The position numbers were made by a program, and so were the translations under genes. Below, one piece after another: positions 43,201 to 53,775 of a stretch of 64,000 nucleotides of DNA. Within the stretch, counting starts at the first letter, position 1, and each line of letters opens with the position of its first letter. This DNA is from Thinopyrum elongatum (lineage: Eukaryota > Streptophyta > Magnoliopsida > Poales > Poaceae): NCBI GenBank assembly GCA_011799875.1, contig CM022303.1:296744362-296808361 (forward strand), written 5' to 3'. A model generated the notes under the pieces. It was not told the DNA's origin. It was given only the letters and a program-made list of their open reading frames with translations, and did no database searches.

Positions 43201-45475
43201 TCTGCCCATTCCTTGTAAAAGGCATGAGAATTTACTAAATAGCACGAGCATGGTTTTCCAGACCGTTCTTGTGCACCTTTTCATGCACCGATTGTTCGAC
43301 TTTGAATTATGTGCATTAATGCCTAGAAAATGCACATAATCCCCTAAATATGGTAAATGAGCCCGGAAAAATGCCAAATTTGAACATGTTGCATTGGAGG
43401 TCGTATGTTGATCATTGAAAAAACTGAATGACAAACAAGGACGGAAATTTGGATTCTCCTCCAATCTTGGTGATTTCACCCTCGAAACCATGAAACTTCC
43501 TCGGTGATGGTTCGATTTATGAAGGGCGTGCATGACGACATAAGCCAAACCTTCTCAATTTTTTACCAGGGCATGGTGAGGCCATACCATGCGTCATGTT
43601 TTTCAAGCATGTATTTTTTTGTATAGTTGAAAAACCAATAAATGACGCGTTTGTGGTTGACTATTGCCACACATTTCTTCGAAATCTCTGCCCATTCCTT
43701 GTAAAAGGCATGAGAATTTACTAAATAGCATGAGCATGGTTTTCCAGACCGTTCTTGTGCACCTTTTCATGCACCGATTGTTTGAATTTGAATTATGTGC
43801 ATTAATGCCTAGAAAATGCACATAATCCCCTAAATATGGTAAATGAACCCAAAAAAGTGCCAAATTTGAACACGATGATTTGCAGGGTGTATGTTCATCA
43901 TAGAAAAAAAACTCATGGACAAAGGACGAAGGAAATTTGGATTCCCCTTCAATCTTGGTGATTTCCCCCTCGAAACCATGAAACTTCCTCGGTGATGGTT
44001 TGATTTATGAAAGGCGTGCATGATGACATAAGACAAATCTTCTCAATTTTTTACTAGGGCACTGTGAGGCCATACCATGGCACCACGCCAGGCGTCATGT
44101 TTTCCAAGCATGTATTTCATTTTTCTATAGTTGAAAAACCAATAAATGACGCGTTTGTGGTTGATTATTGCCACACATTTCCTTGAAATCTCTGCCCATT
44201 CCTTGTAAAAGGCATGAGTATTTACTAAATAGCACGAGCATGATTTTCCAGACCGTTCTTGTGCACCTTTTCATGCACCGATTGTTCGACTTTGAATTAT
44301 GTGCATTAATGCCTAGAAAATGCACATAATCCCCTAAATATGGTAAATGAGCCCGAAAAAATGCCAAATTTGAACATGTTGCATTGGAGGGGGTATGTTG
44401 ATCATTGAAAAAAACTGAATGACAAACAAGGACGAAAATTTGGATTCCCCTTCAATCTTGGTGATTTCACCCTCGAAACCATGAAACTTCCTCGGTGATG
44501 GTTCGATTTATGAAGGGCGTGCATGACGACATAAGCCAAATCTTCTCAATTTTTTACCAGGGCACGATTAGACCATACCATGGCACCATGCCATGCGTCA
44601 TGTTTTTCAAGCATGTATTTTATTTTTCTATAGTTGAAAAACCAATAAACAACGCATTTGTGGTTGACTATTGCCACACATTTCATCGAAATCTCTGCCC
44701 ATTCCTTGTAAAAGGCATGAGAATTTACTAAATAGCACAAGCATAGTTTTCTAGGCCGTTCTTGTGCACCTTTTCATGCACCGATTGTTTGAATTTGAAT
44801 TATGAGCATTAATGACTAGAAAATGCACATAATCTCCTAAATATGGTAAATGAACCCGAAAAAGTGCCAAATTTCAACACGTTGCATTGGAGGGGGTATG
44901 TTGATCGTAGAAAAAAAACTGAATGACAAACTAGGAAGGAAATTTGGATTCTTGGCCCCTTCAATCTTGGTAATTTCCCCCTCGAAACCATGAAACTTCC
45001 TCGGTGATGGTTCGATTTATGAAGGGCTTGCATGACGACATAAGCCAAACCTTCTCAAATTTTTACCAGGGCACGGTGAGGCCATACCATGGCATCATGC
45101 CAGCCGTCATGTTTTTCAAGCATGTATTTCATTTTTCTATATATGAAAAACCAATAAACGACACGTTTGTGGTTGACTATTGCCACACATTTCCTTGAAA
45201 TCTCTGCCCGTTCCTTGTAAAAGGCATGAGAATTTACTAAATAGCATGAGCATGGTTTTCTAGACCATTCTCGTACACCTTTTCATGCACCGATTGTTTG
45301 AATTTGAATTATGTGCATTAATGCATAGGAAAGACACATAATCACCTAAATATGGTAAATGAGCCAGGAAAAATGCCAAATTTGAACACGTTGCATTCGA
45401 GGGGCTATGTCGATCATAGAAAAAAACTGAATGACAAACGAGGAAGGAAATTTGGATTCCCCTTCAATCTCGGTG
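40285..45475 (+). repeat. 503-bp tandem array, about 10.3 copies, dimeric higher-order structure
   Basis: The landmark (T/C)CATGTTTT(T/C)CAAGCATGT occurs at 40601, 41093, 41596, 42099, 42602, 43105, 43594, 44095, 44598 and 45107: spacings 492, 503, 503, 503, 503, 489, 501, 503, 509. Variants alternate: odd copies read CCATGCC...TTTTTCAAGC...ATTTTA, even copies CCACGCCAGG...TTTTCCAAGC...ATTTCA, with the tenth mixed. The spacer also alternates between TTTGCAGGGTGTATG and CATTGGAGGGGGTATG over most of the array. So the amplified unit is a dimer of about 1006 bp. 503 is not a multiple of 3, and the 60-85 codon frames in each unit do not join, so this is not a protein repeat. Confidence 0.9.
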
Positions 45476-45808
45476 ATTTACTATCGCACACGATTCATCT
45501 CCGTCGCCTCTGTGAACCGTGTGTGTTCACCCACACATGCAAAAGGAAAAAAGAAAACCCGCGCCCCCCTGCCCACTTCATCCCCACCCACTCGCCGCGG
45601 ACTCCTCCACAACTTTGCACCTCATCGACTTCTATCACGACGGCCACCCTAAGCTCGACGGCTGTCGGTTGCGGGCGGAGGTCGAGCTCCAAACGGCACG
45701 GGATTTCGCCCCTACCACTTGCCGCCGCCTATCTGCACCGATTTGCACCGACATTCTAGACTCTGGTCGATTGGGGTTTTCTGCGGGATTGGACCGGGGA
45801 TTTTTCTC
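45476..45808 (+). promoter_or_regulatory. Upstream region of the plus-strand B3 gene
   Basis: Begins where the array ends: CGCACACGATTCATCTCCGT near 45486, also present in altered form near 40109-40133. Then a C-rich leader with ATCTGCACCGATTTGCACCG before ATG 45809. No obvious TATA box. The frames here are not convincing. Confidence 0.4.
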
Positions 45809-47069
45809 ATGGAGAAGGTGATCAATTTAGTGAAATATTCACTCATCTCTTATCGCAGTCCATCCGTCGCTGTTAATCAACCAGCGGAAAGCACTGTGGA
45901 TACATTTTTCTTCTAGCTGATTCGAGGGTTTTTATTCATGTCTCCATAGTGCGAGCACAAATCAAGCAAGTGTGGTCGCGGCCAGTCGGAAATGAAGTTC
46001 TATCTCACCATTCTGGATGACTTCAAGGAGCGCTCGGTATGTTAAATCTCACCCTACCACGGTCGGCATGGCCTAAATTTGTGAACATATACCATCTATT
46101 GCTACATTTGGATAAAAGGTACGGTGCCACATGCAGCCTAGACGTCGAAGCTGATTTTTTTCCTATATTAGGCAAATTAATGTTGTATTGTTCATTCAGT
46201 TACTCTCATATTTGCATCAAATCTTTGTTACATTATCTATTTTTAATTATAAATTTTTGTACTTTGCTTTCAGCTATATATTGTTCTGTTCTATCAGTTA
46301 CTCCCATATTTGCATCTTGCTCTGTTATTTCAATATATCTAATTTACAATCTTAATTTTCATTTCAAGCAGTACATCCCTTGCTTTGCAAGAACACAAGT
46401 AGAAGGAAACCTTGGGCTTTACTTTGTTGATGACTCCATGGATGTCATATTGACAACGCAGCAAAGATTTACAATGACAGTTAGCTAAAACTTGATAAAG
46501 ATGGTCACTCCTATTTTGATGCGGACCTTTGGAGAAAAAATTCTAAGTTTTATGAACTGAAAGCTGGCAATAAAATTCTAGTGTGTGCACCACACCCTGG
46601 TCTAATTAACATGGATGTTTACTTCCCCAACGTCATCAGCCGATCAAAGTCTGATCGAGGTTAGTGTTCTTTCAACTTTCTCCATGCTGGCATATTACTT
46701 AGCAAAATCAGGGTATTTGTTCTGACTAACTGATCACTATTTAAGCAACCAATTGTGATTTCATTTTCTGACTCCGTTCCTAGGCAGTAACAAATTTTAT
46801 TTACCAATTTATGCGCACTATATATTCTTCTGTCATGTTCTGAACAAATAATACCTTTCCACCTTTTAAGCAGGATATGTTGGATGCATAGTTAACGATC
46901 TGTATGTTACTCAGCGTACCAAATTTCACAGGAAAGACTTGAAGCATGTCATAAAATTTGTTGATAATCTGACAGAGATAGCACATCGTATGAATGCTGG
47001 ATTTTGGATGGGATTAATTATACCTATGGTGCACACATTGAACAAGACCAATTGTGTGCACAAAACGCT
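45809..47069 (+). pseudogene. B3-domain (REM-like) gene, 3' end lost, frame broken
   Basis: Model: exon 1 45809-45817 (MEK, donor GTGATC), exon 2 45950-46036 (CEHKSSKCGRGQSE then MKFYLTILDDFKERS, donor GTATGT), exon 3 46372 to about 46660 and exon 4 46874 to about 47069 (donor GTACAA). Exon phases agree at the 1/2 and 3/4 junctions. The B3 pattern runs FYLTILDDF, YIPCFARTQ, GNLGLYFVDD, MDVILTTQQRF, then after a two-base frame problem near 46487 DKDGHSYFDADLW, KFYELKAGNKILVC, INMDVYFP. Exon 4 (KFHRKDLKHVIKFVDNL, LIIPMVHTLNKTN) may open a second B3 domain. No further exon is found before element F begins. Probably a truncated gene. Confidence 0.6.
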
Positions 47070-47933
47070 GGTACAAAATCTTATTTTTATGTTGATGTTC
47101 ATAAACTATATATATCTTCAATGATATGTTACAATTGCTTCAGCATTTGCCCTGCTACGGGAAAATCTTGAGTAGAGCACTGGTGCAAATCCATCGATTG
47201 ACGCCCCGGCAAGCATGCTCCGGCAAGGCCTTCCACGTCAGCGTGGCATTTGTGCCGACAGCCGTAAGATCATCAAAATTGTAAAGGGAAAGAGAGAGAA
47301 AACCCGGCCCTACCTTGCACCATGTTTTATCGCCCGCGAGAGATCTATGGTCCCCTCCGGCCCTTGCCGGGGATCCAAAAACGACAAGCTACATGCCAAC
47401 CTCCTAAGGCAGACGGACATGGAGAATGGCTGCTATCGGAGAATAAAAGGAGAATGGACAAAAGCTAAGTCAACTTGCCATTGATTTTTTCTCCCGAGTT
47501 TGCATTTGCTTTCCCCTCGGTCATTCAATGTTTTCCGTATGGTTTAAGCCTTTCTGTGCAATGGCACCTTGTTGTATTTGTCTGAGCCCCCACCTTGTTT
47601 CGAGCCAGCTCAACAAGGTGGGTGATTGCGTCAAAGACTCCTAAGGAAAAACCTGCCGGGACTTGCCCTCGCCAGCTGAATGCTAAGGACCCGCTCCTCA
47701 CAGCAATCACGGTAGCATGCTACTGGCAGGCAACCAAAAGCGCACAAAAAAAAGAAACTAGCCATACGGACTTCAATGGATGCAACGCAGGAGGGATAGC
47801 ATGCATTTGAAATTAATTAAACATCAGTTCAGCATGAGCAAGAGAAGTGCGGGATCTAAACATGAGACATGCATAATGTTTTGTTACAGGGCAACACAGC
47901 GACATGGATGATTCGAGGCCTGACTTGGTGGCC
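47070..47933. other. B3 gene tail or junction and element F linker
   Basis: 47070-47199 is AT-rich and probably intron or gene remnant. From about 47200 the sequence has CCGGCAAG words and the texture of the linker between pol and the antisense ORF in Tat elements. No gene recognised. Confidence 0.45.
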
Positions 47934-50626
47934 TTATGGAGCCGTGGGAACGGAGAGGACCCTGTCGGCAAAGGGACTAGCTTTCTTCTCAGCAGCAGCA
48001 ACATCGGCGCCTGCCGGGAGCTTCCTGAAGCCATCAGCAAGGTTGAGTTCGGGATGGCGATAGGCGAGGTTACTCAAGACCATGAAGAGGGCATTGCGGG
48101 CGAGCCTTCGAGACTCGCTTGCAAAGAGAGCACCTCTTCCTTCCTCATGGGTCTTCAGCCCTTCAATCAGCTCGTTGAAGAAGAGCCCTAACTTGACGCT
48201 CGGGGCCTCATGCCTGTCAACCGAGAAGACTGGCCCCTCCATGCCCATTGTTGCAATCTGGGCAATGAGGCGCTCGGCGATGTCGACCAGGCTCTTGATC
48301 CAAAGGTCGACCTGCTCGGATTGGTTCGCCAGCTTGTGCTCTGCATCCTTTCGGAGGACTCTTGCATTGTCCAAATCCTTCATCAGTTGCTTCTCGCGGA
48401 CCCCGCCAGATTCGACTGAGCTCTCCAGGGTACCAAGCCTCACCTTCATATCTTCAATGGTGCCATTGGCAGTGTCGAGGTTCTGGCTCTTGGAGGAGAA
48501 CTGTGATTGCACCTCCTTCAGAAGGGTCTCGGCCTTCTGCGCTTCCTCCTTGAGAGCCACAGTTTTCTGGGTACTCCCGACAAGCTCCTCTATCAGTTTA
48601 GCCACTTGTCGATCAAGATCAGCCTTGATAATGGATGCCGCGGCAAGGTCATCAGCAACCTTCTTCAGCTGAGCGGCAGAGTCCGTGGAGAGCGCGTCGA
48701 GGGTCGCCTTGTGCTTCTCCTCCAGCTCCTTGGTGCATTGCTGGACAAGGGCCTCCAGTTCCTCATCTTTGCCACGAAGGGTGGCCTCGAGGTTCTCCTC
48801 CGGGGAGGAAATGCCCTTCTCCCTGGCGTCCAGAAGCGCAGTGCGCTCCGCCAGACGGGCCTCCTGGGTGGCGACATCCTCTTTCACCATGGAGATCATC
48901 TCATGTTGCCGCGAAAGAACTTGGAACTGCTTGCTGTGCCAATCGCGCAGCTCACAACCCTTGTCCCTCAGCTTCTGGTCCACACGGTTGGCCAAATTGC
49001 GCTGCTCCTTGAGTGCCTGCCACTTCTGGCCGTACCGGTTCTGCATTTCCTTAATGCCCGCCGCCACGGACTCCAGGAAGGACAGGTCCAAGACTGCGTC
49101 AATGGAGCCATCAGTTTCTCCGATTTGCTGAGACAGTGGCGCCATGATACGCTGGATCTCCTCATCTAGTTCTGCGCTCACTACCGCCGAAGAACCGGGG
49201 GCTCCGAGACCAGGTTGGGCCAGCACCAACGCCAGTTGGCTCGAAGTTGGCTGAGGGGTCCCAATCGAGGCGCCAAACGAGGAAGGAGGGCTCATGGTTC
49301 GAAGGGGGATTTTCTCTTCAACCAATGCCCCTGACCTTGGCGCGCTACCAGAGGCTTTCTCTGCTTCCTTCGGGGGCTCCTGAGCACCCCCGGCGGCGTG
49401 TTCCTGCCCCTCCGCGGCGGCGATCTTGGCGGCCTCCTCAGTAGCATCTTTCCTGATACTGGACACCTCCTCCAACAACTCGGGATCCTCGGCTAATGAT
49501 ACTGCAAGCCAAGGCAACAAGCAATTATGAGGAGGTAGGAGCATTGGAGGACCAAGAACTTGGAGCAAGATGGTAAAGGAAAACAAATAAGTTACCGGGG
49601 GTTGTTTGCCGTGGAGGGTCTTTAGTTTCCCCGACAACATCAGTTGCCGAAGCATGAACGCCGCCCCCTTCCCCGGTAACCATGGCGTCAACCTGAGCGG
49701 GGCCATCCATAGGAGTCCTCGTCAGGGTCCCCTCGGCTTGATCAGCAAGCAGAGTGGACCCCTCTTGGAAGGCCCCATCCTAGACAGATTCTCCCTCCTC
49801 TCTGGTTGGAATGGGGGGCGCTCTTCTGCACCATCTTTGGCGGGGGGGATCGGTCTCATGCCTTCGCGCCGGTGGCTGGGCTGGGGGCTTGTCACTGGAT
49901 CATTCGTGCTGCTCCCCGCCAAGCCCGTGCCTCCCTGGGACGGCGGCGGCTCTGCACGCCTGAGCCATTTTGCACGATGGACGAGGGTCTCCTCCTCCTC
50001 CTCCTCTTCCCTATCAAAAGCAGTGAACAAAACTGAATCTGCAAGCCAACGAGCACGCGAAACTTCAACAACAGGAGAAATTGTTATCCTTACTCTGAAT
50101 CGATGAGCATGGAGCCCAACGCGAACCCCATGGGTGGCGGAGGCGCTCTGCTCCTCTTCAGAGTTGGGGCGGTGGTGCTTCCCGACAACTGCAGCCCCTG
50201 CTAGGAGGCAGGGGGCTCCGACGAGGATGAGCTACATGAGGAGCTCGAGTCTGATTGGGAGCTGGAGTCGACTCCCGTGACCGCCCGTCGCTTGGTGGGA
50301 GGGGTCTTGGCCCCGGACAGGCGAGAAGAATGACGACGCGGCGCATCCACCCTGTCACTCTTGGAGGCGATCTTCTTCACCCTCTTGGCGGCCACTGTTC
50401 CTCGGCTGGGCCATCGGCGAGGACGCTGCTCCATGTCTGGTTCGGGAGCCTGCGGACCCGCTATGAGCCAATCCTCCTTGGGTTGCTCCGCATCCCCGGC
50501 CTCATCCTTTTCCTGGGCCTCTACTGCCGCGGCATATAAGGCCTCTATCCCGGCAGGCTCAGCCCCGACAAGGTCATCCCCGGCAGCCTCCTCCACGCAC
50601 CTCATCGACACGCGTCCGTGCACCAT
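47934..50626 (-). pseudogene. Antisense spliced coiled-coil gene of element F
   Basis: Reads opposite to the element. Exon 1 from ATG 50626 (MVHGRVSMRCVEEAAGDD) is basic and Ser-rich, with a stop near 50201, and runs to a donor (AGAGTAAGG) near 50095. Exon 2 spans about 50038-49596 (ATTCAG after TTGGCTTGCAG; a Glu tract from a CTC repeat; donor GTAACT). Exon 3 is 49501-47934 after TTGGCTTGCAG. Exon 3 is a long open block of about 520 codons dominated by heptad-like Ala/Leu/Glu/Lys sequence (EARLAERTALLDAREKG, LDRQVAKLIEELVGSTQ), ending AYRHPELNLADGFRKLP and VPTAP. A coiled-coil protein of unknown role; such extra antisense ORFs occur in Tat elements. It is unlike the B3 ORFs of A and B in the same position. 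Confidence 0.6.
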
Positions 50627-50681
50627 TTTGGACCTAACCCAACATGCCCGGCGACATGTATGGCTCAGGTCCGGGGGCTTC

Positions 50682-51627
50682 TGTCGGGGTACACAAACAG
50701 GGGTGTATGTTTCCCCCCGACTTGTGCCCGGACAGGTAAGTCTCCGGCACGACAACAACAAAGCAAGCGGCACCAAGCATCCTAGACAAAGCCAAGCAGA
50801 AGATATAGCTCTTTGAGAAATCAAAGGGCGGATCAAGAAGACCAAGACAAGCCAAAGAAGCAAGATATCACTAAGGAAAAACCTCCCTTGCCGGGCAGGC
50901 AAGCCTGGCAAGGTCGAGGTCACCCCGAAGACAAGTCTCAAGACTCCCCTAGCAAGCTTGCCGGGGATGCCAAGGGTAGATCACCCCGCCAAAAGCTCCA
51001 CCGCTCCACCTCACAGCAACGCAAGTCACCTATTAGTGCGGTGTTGAGCCCCCAAGTGATTAAGTGGCTGTTATTTGGCACATGGCAGCCATTTCTGAGG
51101 AAGATCACCCCCAAACGACACCCGTCCAGAGGCATGTCATGCAGGCAGGCAAGAAGGTGGATGAATAGCACGGCAAGGCTTGCCGGGCTCCCAAGCGATG
51201 TGACACTAAGCGGTGCATTTAATGCACCCTGTCCTATCTGCAGAGTTAGGTATGATAGCACTGTGGCTCTCTAATCACTGGATAATGACTGTTTTGCCAT
51301 TGTGGTAACCCCTTGAACTATAAAAGGATGTCCATGGCAACCTTAGAAAGGATTCAGACCCTTGTACACTCATACACGCGTAGCTCCTCCCGTCCCGAGG
51401 CAACCTTTCCGGGCTCGAGCGCTGTGTCTCCACCATGGTCCTTTCATCAATCCAACAAAAGCAGGAGTAGGGTTTTACGCCTCGCGGCGGCCCAAACCTG
51501 GGTAAAACTACAGTGTCATCACTGCCGTGCTACTCTACGGTCTTCGCTTTTTGTGCAACGCGCCCTTCCCCCTTGCTGAACCACAAGGGGCCGATGGTCC
51601 CATAGGTAGTCGTGTTGAACCACGACA
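50682..51627 (+). repeat. Element F 3' LTR (946 bp)
   Basis: TGTCGGGGTACACAAACAG to ACCACGACA, preceded by GGTCCGGGGGCTTC (polypurine). TATA box TATAAAAG at 51319-51326. Shares long stretches with the A LTR, such as TTTGAGAAATCAAAGGGCGG and CCTCCCTTGCCGGGCAGGC. Confidence 0.85.
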
Positions 51628-51668
51628 CAGGGCTGCCGTGACGGCCCCCAAGCATGCCTCGGCGATGT

Positions 51669-53245
51669 TGTAGGATCGAAAGTAGGTCTAGAGGGGGTGA
51701 TTAGACTACTTGACCAAATAAAAATCTAACATTTTCCAAATTTTAGTTGTGGGCAGATTTTAGCAAATAGCATAAGTCAAGCAATCAACCTACACATGCA
51801 ATTCTAAGAGTGTAGCAGCGGAAAGTAGAACATTGCATATGAAGGTAAAGGGAAGGGTTTGGAGAGTGCAAACGCAATGAACACACGAAGATTTTTGGCG
51901 TGGTTCCGATAGGTGGTGCTATCATACATACATGTTGGTGGAGACTTCAACCCATGAATAGTAACAGTTGCGCGAGTCCACGGAGAGCTCCACCCATGAA
52001 GGGTCCACGAAGAAGCAACCTTGTCTATCCCACCATGGCCATCGCCCACAAAGGACTTGCCTCACTCGGGTAGATCTTCATGAAGTAGGCAATCTCCTTG
52101 CCCTTACAAACTTCTTGGTTCAACTCCACATCTTGTGGGAGGCTCCCAAGTTACACCTAACCAATCTAGGTGACACCACTCTCCAAAAGGTAACAAATGG
52201 TGTGTTGATGATGAACTCCTTGCTCTTGTGCTTCAAATGATAGTCTCCCCAACACTCAACTCTCTCTCACTGATTTGGATATGGTGGAAAGATGATTTGA
52301 GTGGAAAGCAACTTGGGGAAGGCTAGAAATCAAGATTCTTGTGGTAGGATTGGTATATCTTGATCTCAACACATGAGTAGGTGGTTCTCTCTCAAAAAAT
52401 GTATGCTGGAAGTGTAGGCACGTTCTGATGGCTCTCTCACATATGGAGAAGGGGTGGAGGGGTATATATAGCCTCCACACAAAATCCAACCGTTACACAC
52501 ATTTGACCCAACTCAGTCAAACTGAATGGATGAACTCGGTGAGATCGATTCAGTTCAAAATGTGAGCGTTAGGAATCTCGGTGGGACCGACTGGAACAAC
52601 TCGGTGGGACCGATGTGCTAGGGCTTAGGGCAAACCTCATCTCGGTGGCGCCGATTGCATCAACTCGGTGAGACTGAAGTGAAGCAATAGGGCAACAGAG
52701 AGTTGGTCAAGCCATCTCGGTGAGACCGATCGCTATTTTGGTGAGACCGAAATAATTGCAATAGGCAACAGAGAGTTGGCAAGGCCATCTTGGTGAGACC
52801 GAGATCTGTATCGGTGTGACCGAACTATTAGGGCTTCTGGCAGTGGCTATGTCATATGAACTCGGTGGCGCCGGGTAGAAAGAATCGGTGGGGCCGAGTT
52901 AGACTTTGGGATTTTGACATATTTGGATGGAGAAAGTGGTTGAGGGTATTTGGAGCAATATCACCAAGCATTTGAGCAAGCAAGCCATTAAGCAACACCT
53001 CATCCCCTTTTAATAGTATTGGCTTTCCTATGGACTCAATGTGATCTTGGATCACTAAAACAAAGATGAAGAGTCTTGAGCTTTAGCCAATGCATGTCCT
53101 TAGCATTTTGAGGGGTCCACATTTCTAGTCCATGCCATGCCATTCATTGAACTCTCTGAAATATTTAACTTGAAAGGATATTAGTTCAATGAGCTATATG
53201 TTGTTATGAATTACCAAAACCACCAGTGGATTAGTTGCACTTTCA
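51669..53245 (-). repeat. Element G 3' LTR (1577 bp)
   Basis: Plus strand TGTAGGATCGAAAG to GTTGCACTTTCA. Minus-strand TATA (TATATATA) at 52463-52470. Directly upstream in the transcription sense, 52511-52900 holds about twelve copies of an imperfect palindrome of type TCGGTGNGACCGA. Matches 59965 on closely. Confidence 0.88.
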
Positions 53246-53775
53246 ATCTTCCCCTTTTTGGTAATTGATGACAACATATAGATCAAAGCTTCGACAAATG
53301 ATAAAATGAATGAAATACATCATCGCTTTGAGAAGTATGTGATAAGCAAGAGCTCCCCCTAAATTTGTGCATTATTTAAAATTTGCATTTGAATGCAAAT
53401 GCATAATCAATTAGGATCATGTGTCACTCTTCCATGTCACATACATCTTGCTGGAGCGCACAAAATGATAAGAGTAAAATAACATGCACTCATCACCAAA
53501 GATTAAAATGATTGATCATACATAAACAATCATAGAGATAGACATGCAAGCACACCTTAAGCTTAGTATGATCGAACACATGATCATACAAGGTATCTCA
53601 CGAGCATAACACAAATGTAGCATCAAGTAGCAACAACCAACCAAAGTAGCAAGCAAATGAAAAGACCAACAAAAGCAAAAGACACTCTCTCTCGAAGCTT
53701 ATGATCTATATACTTTCTCCCCCTTTGTCAACAAGTTGCCAAAAAGTTTGAAAATGTATAGTGCTAGACGGCACT
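53246..53775 (-). other. Element G polypurine tract and non-coding 3' tail
   Basis: Minus strand ACCAAAAAGGGGAAGAT at about 53246-53262 is the polypurine tract next to the LTR. The rest, to the stop of the env-position ORF, is AT-rich with no gene. Confidence 0.7.

Larger units (their letters stand above)
47200..51627 (+). mobile_element. Ty3/gypsy element F, 3' portion only
   Basis: Consists of a non-coding linker, an antisense spliced coiled-coil gene, polypurine tract and one LTR (50682-51627). The LTR is clearly related to those of A and B. gag, pol and the 5' LTR are missing. The left break with the B3 island is not sharp by eye: GACGCCCCGGCAAGCATGC at about 47199 already has the CCGGCAAG word of this element group. 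No target duplication found. Confidence 0.75.

Noticed and set aside
40982..45198. Similar 64-85 codon frames on both strands in each 503-bp unit, looking like a small gene family
   Set aside because: The unit length is not a multiple of three, frame lengths vary with single substitutions, and both strands are equally open. They follow from the DNA repeat rather than from protein selection.
35465..47200. Whole island as one CACTA or Mutator transposon with captured B3 genes
   Set aside because: CGCACACG-type words recur, but no matching terminal inverted repeats, CACTA ends or target duplication were found at the limits.
48507..49169. Plus-strand Leu-rich frame of 220 codons opposite the coiled-coil gene of F
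   Set aside because: Antisense shadow of heptad-rich coding sequence; Leu/Ala/Glu coding gives open frames on the other strand.
52511..52900. CRISPR-like array of short repeats in the G LTR
   Set aside because: Repeats are variable palindromes without regular spacers, in a eukaryotic LTR.
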